From assembly GCA_964572955.1 (NCBI GenBank), contig CAZNGY010000003.1, positions 37,740 to 101,739 of the forward strand: DNA of 64,000 bases, read 5' to 3'. The translations under genes and the position numbers were made by a program. Below, in pieces: positions 25,683 through 35,583 of the stretch (positions are counted from its first letter, which is position 1; each line of letters starts with the position of its first letter). A model generated the notes under the pieces. It had not been told where the DNA came from, did no database searches, and saw only the letters and a list, made by a program, of their open reading frames with translations. Origin of the DNA: UBA3775 sp964572955. Its GTDB lineage: Bacteria; Bacillota; Clostridia; Lachnospirales; Lachnospiraceae.

Positions 25683-27325
25683 TGAAAAAAAAGCAAAGAA
25701 ACCTTATAATCATTATTTTGACATTAATCCTTATTTTTGTTGTTTACCTTGTTGTTTTAAAGGTGACTGCAAAGAATAACATAAAAGATTCAACGGAAGC
25801 GGATATAAAATCAACTGAATTTTGGACTTATGAGAAGGAGTTAACTGGAATCAGCCTGATAACAGAAGATAATGAGTTTGAGTTTGATTATAACAAAGAA
25901 ATTTCAAAGTGGGAATATGACCGGGACAATGGATTTGATGTGAATCAAACAGTAATAACAACATTGAAAAATGCAATAACCGGTCTTTCGTACTATAGAC
26001 AGATTTCAGATTATAAGGATTTAAGTTCATTTAATCTTGAAAATCCTCCATTACTTATCAAAATTAGTCTGGATAATGGAGAAACAGTTAATCTTTGTTT
26101 TTCGGATACAAGTTTTTCAGATGGTACGACATACTTCATGATTGAAGGCGGGGATGTAATTTACACGACGGATTCAAAACTCAGCAGTTACTCTAATTTC
26201 ACGTTATATGATTTTTATCAGAAGACAGATATTCCAAGTATAACGGATTATGAACTTCTGTCTGTTTCAATAACAAATGCAAATGGTAATATTATAATAT
26301 GTAAAGATAAGGCTCTTACAGAGTCAAAAAAAGAAGAGTATACAGGAAGTGAATTTACAGACAAGTTGGCTGTATATAAATATTTTTATCCTGACAATGG
26401 TCAGACAGAGGCAAATGCATCTGAAGCCGAAAGTGAAGATTCAAGTGTGCTGTATAATTACATTACGGAATTCTGTTTTAATAATGCCGTGAATTATAAA
26501 CCAACGGATGAGGACTTGGATATGTATGGTTTATTAAATCCTGTTGCTGCTGTTGTGATTAAATTCAACGAATCATCTGCAGAAGAATCAGATTATAATG
26601 AAGACATAACCAGCGATTATACATATACATTGTATATCGGAAAACCGGTTACAGACGAAAAAAGTGAGTACTATGTACGAATTACTTGTAGTGAAGATTC
26701 AAAAGAGGAAAGTAATTATGATACAAACTGTGTATATAAGATGAATTCTTTATATTGCAAGTACTTTATAGGATTTTCCGAAAAAAGAATAAATGGTGTA
26801 TATAGATATGAACAGAGCCTTCTTGAAGATAACACAGTTCCAATTCTTAATAAGTCGGAGATCAGTTCAATAAATATTTCAAATTCCGGTAATACATTCA
26901 GTATCATTAAAAATGACAAAAACTGGATATATAGTGCCGATACGATTGAATTTGCAGTTGATGAAAAAGCAATAGAACAAATGGTTTTATATCTCACGGA
27001 ATCCGGGTTGATGGAGTACACCGAAACAGTTGTTAAAGATGCTGATAACAGTTCTCTGGAAAAATACAATCTTAACTCTCAAACAGTTGAGTTTACGGTC
27101 AATTATGAAGTTAAGGACGAGGAAGAAAATACAGTTCAGATAACTTGGACACTTAAAATAAGTTCTGACAGAAAATATGTTACTGCATCGAATACAACAG
27201 GTATATATAAGATGTCAGATAGCCTGCTTTCATATATTTGTTCATTAGATGAGGATATTTTTTCAGGAAAAAAAGTTTATAACGAAGCAGAGGATATAGA
27301 TATCCCAACTTTGAATAACCAATAA
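25682..27325 (+). CDS. DUF4340 domain-containing membrane-anchored protein
   Basis: A 547-residue extracytoplasmic protein behind one N-terminal membrane helix (about residues 7-26). The repeated pattern of short lipid-binding-like beta modules and its position at the end of a Gld-type ABC operon match DUF4340 proteins. Low-complexity acidic segments (about residues 235-260 and 295-310) separate the modules. Its ATG shares one base with the upstream stop (TAATG). Function is unknown; it is likely a transporter accessory. Confidence 0.78.
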   Translation: MKKKQRNLIIIILTLILIFVVYLVVLKVTAKNNIKDSTEADIKSTEFWTYEKELTGISLITEDNEFEFDYNKEISKWEYDRDNGFDVNQTVITTLKNAITGLSYYRQISDYKDLSSFNLENPPLLIKISLDNGETVNLCFSDTSFSDGTTYFMIEGGDVIYTTDSKLSSYSNFTLYDFYQKTDIPSITDYELLSVSITNANGNIIICKDKALTESKKEEYTGSEFTDKLAVYKYFYPDNGQTEANASEAESEDSSVLYNYITEFCFNNAVNYKPTDEDLDMYGLLNPVAAVVIKFNESSAEESDYNEDITSDYTYTLYIGKPVTDEKSEYYVRITCSEDSKEESNYDTNCVYKMNSLYCKYFIGFSEKRINGVYRYEQSLLEDNTVPILNKSEISSINISNSGNTFSIIKNDKNWIYSADTIEFAVDEKAIEQMVLYLTESGLMEYTETVVKDADNSSLEKYNLNSQTVEFTVNYEVKDEEENTVQITWTLKISSDRKYVTASNTTGIYKMSDSLLSYICSLDEDIFSGKKVYNEAEDIDIPTLNNQ

Positions 27326-27327
27326 GC

Positions 27328-27409
27328 AAAAGGACAGAAACTATTTATAATTCAAATTAACTTTTAACTAAGTCTAAAAGCAGTGGATTATGGATGTTCT
27401 GTCCTTTTT
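27328..27409. terminator. Bidirectional terminator between the ABC operon and lexA
   Basis: A perfect 12-bp stem (27328-27339 with 27397-27408) flanks a 57-nt loop that holds a smaller hairpin (27361-27380). T-rich runs follow on both strands, serving the rightward ABC operon and the leftward lexA. Confidence 0.7.
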
Positions 27410-27422
27410 ATATATGTGAATG

Positions 27423-28034
27423 TTAGAACATTCTGAAGACTCCGATTACTTTTCCTAATATGTTAACATTGTCGAAATACATCGGTTCCATGGAATCATT
27501 TTCAGGCTGCAGGCGAATACGGTTACTTTCTTTGTAGAATGTTTTAACTGTTACTGAATCATCAATTAAAGCAACAACATAATCACCATTGTATGCTGTA
27601 TTTTGTTGTTTTACAATTATATAATCACCATTAAATATACCGGCATTAATCATGCTAGATCCCTTTACTTTTAAAATAAAAGATTGCTCATTTGGCATCA
27701 TTTCAACAGGAATAGGAAAATAATCCTCGATATTTTGGACGGCAAGTATAGGCTGTCCCGCTGTAATTGTACCTACTACAGGTACATTTACAACTTCACG
27801 TCTGGAGAGGTTGAATTCATCATCTATAATTTCAATGGTTCTTGATTTATTTCCTTCGCGTCTTATAAATCCTTTTTCTTCAAGCGTCTGAAGGTGAGCA
27901 TGAACTGATGAGGTTGATTTTAAATTTACAGCTTCACAGATATCTCTTACTGTTGGAGGAATTCCTCTGCTTAATATCTGCTCCTTAATATAATCAAGTA
28001 TCGCCTGTTGTTTATCTGTTAATCCATTTGTCAT
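27423..28034 (-). CDS. lexA: LexA repressor
   Basis: The SOS repressor, 203 residues. The N-terminal winged helix-turn-helix (TPTVRDICEAVNLKSTSSVH-like region, residues 25-46) binds operators. The autocleavage site is A92-G93 in TITAGQP, and the S24-type catalytic pair is S127 (KGSSM) and K164 (SVTVK). RecA-nucleoprotein triggers self-cleavage after DNA damage. Its own promoter carries a LexA box at 28104. A second, better box in this window controls the Y-family polymerase operon. Confidence 0.97.
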   Translation of the reverse strand: MTNGLTDKQQAILDYIKEQILSRGIPPTVRDICEAVNLKSTSSVHAHLQTLEEKGFIRREGNKSRTIEIIDDEFNLSRREVVNVPVVGTITAGQPILAVQNIEDYFPIPVEMMPNEQSFILKVKGSSMINAGIFNGDYIIVKQQNTAYNGDYVVALIDDSVTVKTFYKESNRIRLQPENDSMEPMYFDNVNILGKVIGVFRMF

Positions 28035-28077
28035 TGGGGCCTCCTAAAAGACATAAATCATTCTTCTGTTTCTTAAG

Positions 28078-28107
28078 ATTATAACATAAAGATTTTTATT
28101 ATGCAAA
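28078..28107 (-). promoter_or_regulatory. Sigma-A promoter of lexA
   Basis: On the minus strand TTTGCA (28107-28102) and a perfect TATAAT (28083-28078) are 18 bp apart. The -35 overlaps the LexA box. Confidence 0.75.
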
Positions 28108-28117
28108 CATTTGTTCA
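28104..28117. promoter_or_regulatory. LexA (SOS) box of lexA
   Basis: Read on the minus strand the site is TGAACAAATGTTTG, matching 7 of the 8 core positions of the Firmicutes box GAAC-N4-GTTC. It overlaps the lexA -35, so autorepression is expected. Confidence 0.8.
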
Positions 28118-28155
28118 CATGGATTAAAGATAAAGAATTATTAATGTTTCAAGGA

Positions 28156-28184
28156 TTGATTATATATATAAAATCATGTAAAAT
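28156..28184 (+). promoter_or_regulatory. Sigma-A promoter of the transglutaminase operon
   Basis: TTGATT (28156-28161) and TAAAAT (28179-28184) are 17 bp apart, divergent from lexA. Confidence 0.7.
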
Positions 28185-28220
28185 CAAAATTGTAACTACC
28201 GATTTGCAGGAGATAACACA

Positions 28221-30707
28221 ATGAGCTTTAAATCCAAAAAAGATAAAAAGCTTTTCCTGGAACATGCAGGTTCAGGGATTTTTCTGGAAGACCTTACAGA
28301 AAAAAAGAAAAGCTTCAAACAAACTGTATCTAAATGCTTTTGGAATGGTCTGCTTACATTTCTTTTAGTGTTTGGAATTACCGGCTTGTTTGTAGACTCT
28401 TTTGATGTTCCGTGCAGTCTTTTGGTAATAAGTATTGTTCAGTTAATCCTGTCTATGTATTTTTCATTCTTGTATTTAAATAGCATAACATTCAATTTCG
28501 GATACATACTTATGCTGATAATTATTGTTTTTATTATATCAAGTATGTATATGATAGTAAACAGTGGATTCAGTGCAATTCTGAATATTATAATCGTAAA
28601 AATTGATGAGGTGATGAATCTTCCGTATTTGAGGGAATTCAACGAGTTTTTTACAAACAGATATATATCAATAACTTCATGTATTGGGTTAATAAGCATA
28701 TTATTTATATGTCTCGTTAATATGTTTATATCCAGGCGGAAAAGCATTTTAGGACTAATTCTGTTTATTCTTCCTTTGTTCGAATTATCTATATATCTCA
28801 GTGATGATTTCAGTATGTTTTATACTTTGATAATATTATTCTCACTTCTTTTATTTGTTGTTACAAAATCAAGTGATGATATGCCGGGAGAATATAAAAA
28901 GACTACAAAGAATTATAATGTTTCATCCGGTGTTATATACTTTCATAATGGCAGAATAGAACGCAGAAGCAGTATTGTCTTTTCTGTTCTAATTTCTGCT
29001 GTTATCCTTTTTTTATCAATCATCTCATTTACATTTGTTTCATCAATTTACACATCTGCGTCGTCATCACTTAAAGTAAAATCAGATGTCGTAGTTTATA
29101 ATCTTGCATGGAAGGGACTAGAGTCTCTGTTCAATAAAGGTGATAATCAGGTCGGGGGATTGGAAAATGGATCTTTTGGTAATGTCAGCTCAGTTTCTTT
29201 TGATGGGGAAACGGATTTAGAGGTTACTTTTGTTCCTTATTCTACAGATCAAATTTATATAAGAAGTTTTACAGCTGATTATTATGATAATGAAAACAGA
29301 CATTGGATTGATAATGCAAGTAAATATAAGGGAGAGTACTTTTCAGATAATGAAGATGAATATACAAATACATATAAATCATTATCTGAAAATAACACAG
29401 ACTATAAATTTGGAACAGGCAGAATGATTGTTTCGAATGTTGCTGCCGGAGATTCAAAGAGGTTTAATCCATACTATATTTCGTATATTAATTCACAAAT
29501 AACTTCTTCAATTGGAAATGAAAATATATATGATTACAGTACATATATGTATGACATTCATGAAGTGTTTGAACTGGCAGAAGAACTAAAAACAACGGAA
29601 GTCAGTGATACTAAATTTGCAATGGAATACTATCTTCAGATTCCGGATACAATAAGAGATGAACTTGAGACTTTTTGCAGAGAAAACGGTTTCAAAGGCA
29701 ACACACCTGAAATTATTGAACAAATACAGACATTTATGTCGGATAACTATCAATATACATTAAATCCCGGAATAACACCTGAAGATGAAGATTATGTAAT
29801 GTATTTTCTTAATGAACAGAAAAAAGGTATATGCGTACACTTTGCATCATCAGCGTGTCTTTTACTTCGTTCAATGGGAATACCTGCAAGATATGTTGAA
29901 GGATACAGCTTTGATTCTTCAGTATATTCGGATGCTGTTTTATATGAGGATATAACTCGTTTTAAAGAAAATCAATGGTATAACGGTTACTCTGTAATAG
30001 ATTTTAGGGAACCTGTATCAATAGACTTAACAGATACCAATGCTCATGCATGGGTAGAGGTATTCATTGAGGGATTTGGATGGATTCCAATTGAATTTAC
30101 GGTCGGACAAAGTGATGCAGAAACACCAGGGATGCTGGCTGAACTGCTTAATTCTCTTGGAAGTTCAGCAGGAAACAATCAAGCCGTAAATGCTTTAGGT
30201 GCTATTCAGAATCTGGCTGATTCAAATGCTGTAAAGACAATTAAAGTTTTTTTTGCATCTGCATTAATGAGCTTTGTAAGCTGGGGTACAATTGCAATTC
30301 TTATTTTTCTTTTTATAAGAAAAATACTCATGAATATTCGTTTGTATTATCTTAAGAATTCTAAAAGGTCTGTGTATCAGTATAGGGAACTTGCAGAAAT
30401 ACTCATGTCAATCAAGACAAAGTACAATTTTTATACTGAATTATCAGATATGCCTGATGAAAATATATATTCATCACAGGTCGTTAGAAAAATTCTGACT
30501 GATTATTTTAAGATTGACTGTAGTACGGTAGATGAATATGTCAACTGCTATCTGCAGATTAATTTCAGTAGTCAGGAAGATGTCTGTCTAGATCTGCTTA
30601 CTGACAGATACAGAAAACTAATATATGTACTTATATCATATTTAAAACCGTATGACAGGTTAAAATATAAGCTGCATTTTTTCACATTCAAACGAAGAAA
30701 GTTTTAA
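28221..30707 (+). CDS. Transglutaminase-like membrane protein (first copy)
   Basis: An 828-residue protein with about six or seven N-terminal membrane helices (residues 37-290). An extracytoplasmic transglutaminase-like domain (about residues 490-650) has the cysteine C538 in KGICVHFASSACLL and the histidine H609 in NAHAWVEV, and IPIEFT supplies the third region. One more membrane helix (about 675-700) and a cytoplasmic tail follow. Proteins of this build usually sit with MoxR and DUF58 genes, as here. Substrate is unknown; a cell-envelope protein is likely. Sequence similar to the second copy at 32723. Confidence 0.87.
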   Translation: MSFKSKKDKKLFLEHAGSGIFLEDLTEKKKSFKQTVSKCFWNGLLTFLLVFGITGLFVDSFDVPCSLLVISIVQLILSMYFSFLYLNSITFNFGYILMLIIIVFIISSMYMIVNSGFSAILNIIIVKIDEVMNLPYLREFNEFFTNRYISITSCIGLISILFICLVNMFISRRKSILGLILFILPLFELSIYLSDDFSMFYTLIILFSLLLFVVTKSSDDMPGEYKKTTKNYNVSSGVIYFHNGRIERRSSIVFSVLISAVILFLSIISFTFVSSIYTSASSSLKVKSDVVVYNLAWKGLESLFNKGDNQVGGLENGSFGNVSSVSFDGETDLEVTFVPYSTDQIYIRSFTADYYDNENRHWIDNASKYKGEYFSDNEDEYTNTYKSLSENNTDYKFGTGRMIVSNVAAGDSKRFNPYYISYINSQITSSIGNENIYDYSTYMYDIHEVFELAEELKTTEVSDTKFAMEYYLQIPDTIRDELETFCRENGFKGNTPEIIEQIQTFMSDNYQYTLNPGITPEDEDYVMYFLNEQKKGICVHFASSACLLLRSMGIPARYVEGYSFDSSVYSDAVLYEDITRFKENQWYNGYSVIDFREPVSIDLTDTNAHAWVEVFIEGFGWIPIEFTVGQSDAETPGMLAELLNSLGSSAGNNQAVNALGAIQNLADSNAVKTIKVFFASALMSFVSWGTIAILIFLFIRKILMNIRLYYLKNSKRSVYQYRELAEILMSIKTKYNFYTELSDMPDENIYSSQVVRKILTDYFKIDCSTVDEYVNCYLQINFSSQEDVCLDLLTDRYRKLIYVLISYLKPYDRLKYKLHFFTFKRRKF

Positions 30708-30725
30708 GATAAAAGGAGAAAATAT

Positions 30726-31685
30726 ATGGTAAAGACAACAGAGAGATCAAATCAGATTAAAATGAATTCAGAGGTAAAACTTATTCTTCAGGAAGTAAAA
30801 AAGGTCTTAAAAGGCAAGGACTCAATAATACTTACAACTTTAACAGCTATGCTTGCGGGAGGACATATTCTTTTAGAGGATATTCCGGGAGTAGGGAAAA
30901 CAACTCTTGCAGTTTCGCTAAGTAAATGTTTATCTATGGATTACAGAAGAGTCCAGTTTACACCTGACGTACTTCCAAGTGATCTTGTTGGATTTAACAT
31001 GTATAACAGCAAAACCGGTCTTTTTGAATACCGTGAAGGAAATGTTTACTGCAATTTTCTTCTTGCTGATGAGATTAACCGTACTTCTCCCAAAACACAG
31101 TCAGCCCTTCTAGAGGTAATGGAGGAGGGAAAAGCTACTGTTGACGGAGTTACAAGAAAACTTCCGACGCCTTTTATTGTTTTAGCAACTCAAAATCCGT
31201 TTGGTTCGGCAGGGACTCAAAAACTTCCGGAATCACAGCTCGATAGATTTATGATATGTACAACACTTGGCTATCCATCACATGAAGCTGCAGTATCGAT
31301 TCTGACAAACAATGTTTCAAATAGAGCAGAAGTAAGATCGGTAATGTCAATTAATGATTTTGTATTATTACAAAAAGAAGTTGAAAAAGTCTATGTAGAT
31401 GATTCAATAGCTGAATTTGTTGCAGCATTTTGTGAAAACACTAGAGAACACGAACTTGTAAATCTTGGTGTGAGTCCGAGAGGAAGTATTGCTCTTTTAA
31501 AAATGGCAAAGGCGACTGCATTTATTAAATGCAGGAACTATGTAATTCCCGACGATGTAATCAACAATCTTTTGCCTGTTTGCGGTCATAGAATCGTATT
31601 GTCACCAAGAGCCAAATCGGTCAAAAAAAATATTAAAGATGTTATAAAGGAAGTTATTAATATAACTCCTTTGCCAAAGATGTAA
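30726..31685 (+). CDS. MoxR-family AAA+ ATPase
   Basis: A 319-residue AAA+ ATPase. Walker A is GVGKTT, Walker B is LLADEINR, and the MoxR stretches FTPDVLPSDLVGFN and LATQNPFGSAGTQKLPESQ are present. MoxR proteins act as chaperones or remodellers for partners encoded beside them, here a DUF58 protein and two transglutaminase-like proteins. It has an AAGGAG RBS and follows the first transglutaminase gene by 18 nt. Confidence 0.93.
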   Translation: MVKTTERSNQIKMNSEVKLILQEVKKVLKGKDSIILTTLTAMLAGGHILLEDIPGVGKTTLAVSLSKCLSMDYRRVQFTPDVLPSDLVGFNMYNSKTGLFEYREGNVYCNFLLADEINRTSPKTQSALLEVMEEGKATVDGVTRKLPTPFIVLATQNPFGSAGTQKLPESQLDRFMICTTLGYPSHEAAVSILTNNVSNRAEVRSVMSINDFVLLQKEVEKVYVDDSIAEFVAAFCENTREHELVNLGVSPRGSIALLKMAKATAFIKCRNYVIPDDVINNLLPVCGHRIVLSPRAKSVKKNIKDVIKEVINITPLPKM

Positions 31686-31695
31686 TGGAGGTGCC

Positions 31696-32748
31696 ATGAA
31701 AGTTAATATAAAGTCATTGATTTCATATGTTATTCTCTTAGCATTGTTTATCTTTTTATTTTGGTTTAATAGAAGAAGGGTAATTCTATTTTTTATTATT
31801 GCCATGATTGTATGTTTGGGATTTAGTTTTATACTGTTAAAAAAGAGTTTCAAGCTTCCACTGTGCATGCTGTTTCCGGAAGATTCTTCTCAGGTCGAAG
31901 GTGAAAAAAATAACATCTCTTTTGAAATGGAATATAACGGGTTTTTTCCATTTTCTAAAATTGATGTAAAGTATTCAATTAACCACAAACAGGAAGAAAA
32001 AAGGGTCTTAATAGAAGACTCTTACAGTATTTTTCATGGCAAAAGAAAACATGATATCGGAATTACCTTGGGATATTGTGGTATATATGAAGTAAAAACA
32101 GAACATATCATTTTCTATGATTTCCTTGGGATTTTTGGTCGAAAATCTTCACAGCTTCCTAAAACTGATATCTGTGTTATGCCTAAAGTTGTTGATTTCC
32201 CGGATAGCATTATTGCACAAACACTTGATGATGACAATGATTATGAAACTGATCCGAATGCAGGAGATGATGTTTCTGAAATCAAGGAATTTAGAGAATA
32301 TAGAGAAGGTGACAGATTATCACAAATACACTGGAAATTAAGCACGAAATCAGAAGAACTTATAGTAAAGGAGTATGAAAAGCAGGCAGGAGTCTGTGTT
32401 GCAATAGGTTGTGATGGTTCATTTGAAAATCTGATACAAGGAACGCATTATTACGAAGTTTTATATTCGCTTGGCAGAAACCTGTTGGGAGAGGATATAT
32501 TTTTTGAGATTTCTTATATTAGCAGCCTGACTGAAGAGCCTGTAACTTCTCTTGTAAGCAACACTTATGACTTATGTATTACTATTCAAAATATGTTTTA
32601 TTTTATGAAAAAAAGCAGTGTTGCTGAACTAGAGGAATATGTAAATTTAAGAACGGGGAAAAATAAGCTTTTCTTTATAACTACCTCAGCCTCAGATACT
32701 GAAAAAAACATTGTCTGTCAATATGAGAGTGTTAGAATTATTGCTTAA
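31696..32748 (+). CDS. DUF58 domain-containing protein
   Basis: A 350-residue protein with two N-terminal membrane helices (about residues 8-22 and 28-48). The DUF58 signature GDRLSQIHWKLSTKSEELIVKEY-type block occurs around residues 210-232. DUF58 proteins have a VWA-like fold and accompany MoxR ATPases. It has a GGAGGT RBS. The next gene begins near or within its last codons. Confidence 0.9.
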   Translation: MKVNIKSLISYVILLALFIFLFWFNRRRVILFFIIAMIVCLGFSFILLKKSFKLPLCMLFPEDSSQVEGEKNNISFEMEYNGFFPFSKIDVKYSINHKQEEKRVLIEDSYSIFHGKRKHDIGITLGYCGIYEVKTEHIIFYDFLGIFGRKSSQLPKTDICVMPKVVDFPDSIIAQTLDDDNDYETDPNAGDDVSEIKEFREYREGDRLSQIHWKLSTKSEELIVKEYEKQAGVCVAIGCDGSFENLIQGTHYYEVLYSLGRNLLGEDIFFEISYISSLTEEPVTSLVSNTYDLCITIQNMFYFMKKSSVAELEEYVNLRTGKNKLFFITTSASDTEKNIVCQYESVRIIA

Positions 32749-35353
32749 AAAAATTATGAGACAAAAAAAGAAAGAAAACAAAAAAAATATCACTGGAAAT
32801 CCTATCTTACTTATGGATTCTTTTGTGTTTGAAAAGTCAATTGGCAAATCTTTTAAAAAATCATTTTTTCTTAATTTTCTTATTGCCTTTTTCTTCCTTT
32901 CAGGAATATCAGGTCTTATTATAAATGCATATGATTTTGAATGCAGCATAGAAATTTTGATTTTAACTGAATTTATTCTTACTTTTATATTCAGTTTTTC
33001 GTATTACAGCAAATTATGTCTTAGCACGGTTCATATATCACTCTTTATAATCATAGCGGTATATATTTCTGTAAATATTCAGGAACTTTATTATGGAATC
33101 AATTCCGTTTTGAACATTCTTATCCGTTCCGTAAATTCCGTAATGTCATTACCATTTGTCAGAACCTATGATGAAGATTTTTCATCTAGGACAACCAATA
33201 TTACTGCTTTTTTTCTTGTGATTATTTTCTTCGTGACAATGATTTATTCTTTTTTTCTCGCGAAAGAGAAAACGCTTTTATTATCAGCAGTCATAACAAT
33301 GATAGTCTTAGAATTTGCATCATATCTTCATAACGATATCGGAATGTTTTATCCCTCCATGATAATAATTTCCTTTATTCTTATGCTTTTAAAAAAACAT
33401 GCAAATATGATTCCGTATTCATTAAAAAAACCTTTAAAACAAATTAATAATGAAAAAGCAGGATTCCATGTGTTTAATACCGATATAAAGCTGAAATCAA
33501 CAATATATACGGCATTATTCATTTTTTCTCTCTCATTTATTGTTTTTAAAGCCGCTGATTTTGTCGTATCTGATAAGTTTTATTCAACAAATTCAGCATT
33601 AAAGAACATAACAGACCATTATGTTTACATGGTTGCATGGAAGGGCTTTGACAATCTAAAAGATGATGCCAATATGGAAAATACCGGTGGTCTTAACAAC
33701 GGTACATTTGGAAATGTTAAGGAGATAATATATGACAATAAAGTTGATCTTACAATAACTTTCGTACCAAACTCAAGAAATCCGGTTTATATTCCTACCT
33801 TTATGGGAGAAACATATGATTCAAACAATCGTAAATGGATAAGCAGCAATGCTTATTTGTCTTCTAATGCGTATAATTCAGCATATTTATCCACATACCA
33901 GACATTAAAAAATCTTATAGTGTACAAAAAAACAGCAGACGACGACTCTTATGCAACTTATAATCCTGATTATATTAAAGTTGGAGAGGGGACTATGACA
34001 ATAAAGAATGTATCACTGTCTGATGGGATTTTGCCACTTCCTTATTATTCAGCTGATAATTCGGAATTTTATAAAATTGAGATTGATGAGGAAAGAGAAA
34101 TAGATTATGTGGCAACTCAATACACATATTCTGAAATAAATAATCTTGTAAAAGACCATAAGGAATTACTTGATAGCATATATACTACGACATATCATAA
34201 TTATGATATGTCGTATACAATAATGGATATGAGTAAATATTTAGAAATTCCTGATGAGCAATATAAGTTTATTGAAAAATTCTGCAGAAAAAATGATATA
34301 TCAGGAACTTCAGAAGAGGTAATAAATAAAATAAAGGACGTATTTACAGACGATTACAGTTATACATTGTCTCCGGGAGTTACACCTGAAGACGAAGACT
34401 TCGTTGATTATTTTCTTAATGAGCAGAAGAGTGGATTTTGTGTACATTTCGCTTCCGCAGCGTGTTTACTATTACGTTATAATAATATTCCGGCAAGATA
34501 TGCCGAAGGTTATATAGTAGATAATGAAGCCTACAAATCTTCAAAGACAATAAAGCTAGAAGAAGGTGAAGCTTATGAAGATTATTATGATGGGTATTCT
34601 GATCTTTCCACAAGAATGATAACTGTTGAACTGCCTGATTCAAATGCACATGCATGGGTTGAGGTATATGTAAATGGGTTTGGCTGGATTCCGGTTGAAT
34701 TTACGTTAGGCTATTATAATGATAATTCTAACGATGTAAATACAATAATTAATAATGCAACCGGAAGTATATTTGATAGATTAAAGAATATGCGTTTTAT
34801 AAGTTATATACTCAATAAATATGCATATGTTTCAGGGAATATCATATACATTGTACCGATTTGTTTTCTTACAATTGCAATTTTTTATAAATTTGCCATG
34901 AACTATAGACTATACTATGTTCCTGATGATATCTGTGCAAAGAATCAGTATAACCTTATTTTGAAAATTGTTAGAAAAGAACTCTGTAAAAAGAATTCTA
35001 AGTATAAAGATTCGATTATAACACATGAAAATCTTATTGTGCTTTTGAAGCGGGAATTTGCTATGAATGATATAAATACACTAAGACTTATAAGGTCTTA
35101 TGAAGAATTCTTGTTTTATGACAAACATAAGGTACGTATAAGCCGTATAAATGATAGATTCTGTAGATTTATTAAAGATTTTTCTTCAAAATGCGGTATT
35201 TTTAAAATGATTTTATTAAGATTCGGATGTATTAAAATCTTTAGAAACATTAATCCGTACACACGCAAGATTATCAATGGTTTTGTCCGAGGTTTAAAAA
35301 AGCCAGCCAGATTAATTCGCAGGATTACGGAACATTTATCTGCGTCCCAATAA
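32723..35353 (+). CDS. Transglutaminase-like membrane protein (second copy)
   Basis: About 876 residues with the same build as the gene at 28221: N-terminal membrane helices, an extracytoplasmic transglutaminase domain with C573 (SGFCVHFASAACLLL) and H643 (NAHAWVEV), a late membrane helix and a basic cytoplasmic tail. Corresponding segments such as DYxYTLxPGxTPEDED are shared, so the two are paralogues in one operon. The start is uncertain: ATG 32723 overlaps the DUF58 gene by 26 nt, ATG 32756 lies after its stop, and neither has a clear RBS. Its tail is longer and more basic than in the first copy. Confidence 0.84.
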   Translation: MRVLELLLKKIMRQKKKENKKNITGNPILLMDSFVFEKSIGKSFKKSFFLNFLIAFFFLSGISGLIINAYDFECSIEILILTEFILTFIFSFSYYSKLCLSTVHISLFIIIAVYISVNIQELYYGINSVLNILIRSVNSVMSLPFVRTYDEDFSSRTTNITAFFLVIIFFVTMIYSFFLAKEKTLLLSAVITMIVLEFASYLHNDIGMFYPSMIIISFILMLLKKHANMIPYSLKKPLKQINNEKAGFHVFNTDIKLKSTIYTALFIFSLSFIVFKAADFVVSDKFYSTNSALKNITDHYVYMVAWKGFDNLKDDANMENTGGLNNGTFGNVKEIIYDNKVDLTITFVPNSRNPVYIPTFMGETYDSNNRKWISSNAYLSSNAYNSAYLSTYQTLKNLIVYKKTADDDSYATYNPDYIKVGEGTMTIKNVSLSDGILPLPYYSADNSEFYKIEIDEEREIDYVATQYTYSEINNLVKDHKELLDSIYTTTYHNYDMSYTIMDMSKYLEIPDEQYKFIEKFCRKNDISGTSEEVINKIKDVFTDDYSYTLSPGVTPEDEDFVDYFLNEQKSGFCVHFASAACLLLRYNNIPARYAEGYIVDNEAYKSSKTIKLEEGEAYEDYYDGYSDLSTRMITVELPDSNAHAWVEVYVNGFGWIPVEFTLGYYNDNSNDVNTIINNATGSIFDRLKNMRFISYILNKYAYVSGNIIYIVPICFLTIAIFYKFAMNYRLYYVPDDICAKNQYNLILKIVRKELCKKNSKYKDSIITHENLIVLLKREFAMNDINTLRLIRSYEEFLFYDKHKVRISRINDRFCRFIKDFSSKCGIFKMILLRFGCIKIFRNINPYTRKIINGFVRGLKKPARLIRRITEHLSASQ

Positions 35354-35379
35354 TCTTTTTTGAGGATAAGTAAAAAACT

Positions 35380-35424
35380 CTATGCAACATTTCATGTATA
35401 AGGAAATGTTGCATAGTTAATTTT
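35380..35424 (+). terminator. Probable terminator of the transglutaminase operon
   Basis: A perfect 14-bp inverted repeat (35380-35393 with 35403-35416) with a 9-nt loop is followed by TTAATTTTAT, an imperfect T-run. Confidence 0.7.
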
Positions 35425-35487
35425 ATAAAAAACCTATTCATAAATAAATTTTGTGTAATGAAAAGAGTAGATGTAGGAAGTTACAAC

Positions 35488-35515
35488 TATCGGAAAAATA
35501 TCAGTTTTTCCGATA
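35488..35515. repeat. 11-bp perfect inverted repeat upstream of the recombinase promoter
   Basis: TATCGGAAAAA (35488-35498) and TTTTTCCGATA (35505-35515) flank a 6-nt centre and end 7 nt before the -35 box. It could be an operator or a recombinase-related site; a T-rich right arm also makes a weak terminator possible. Confidence 0.5.
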
Positions 35516-35522
35516 AATAACA

Positions 35523-35551
35523 TTGAAATAATATTTCTGTCATGATAAAAT
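35523..35551 (+). promoter_or_regulatory. Sigma-A promoter of the tyrosine recombinase gene
   Basis: TTGAAA (35523-35528) and TAAAAT (35546-35551) are separated by 17 bp. Confidence 0.7.
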
Positions 35552-35583
35552 GATAATATAATTAATTTGGAGGTTTTTACATT

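Noticed and set aside
35454..35481. dif-like site upstream of the recombinase (TAGGAAGT, the reverse of ACTTCCTA)
   Set aside because: Only one half-arm matches the Bacillus dif; the second arm matches about 5 of 11 positions. It is too weak to report as dif.
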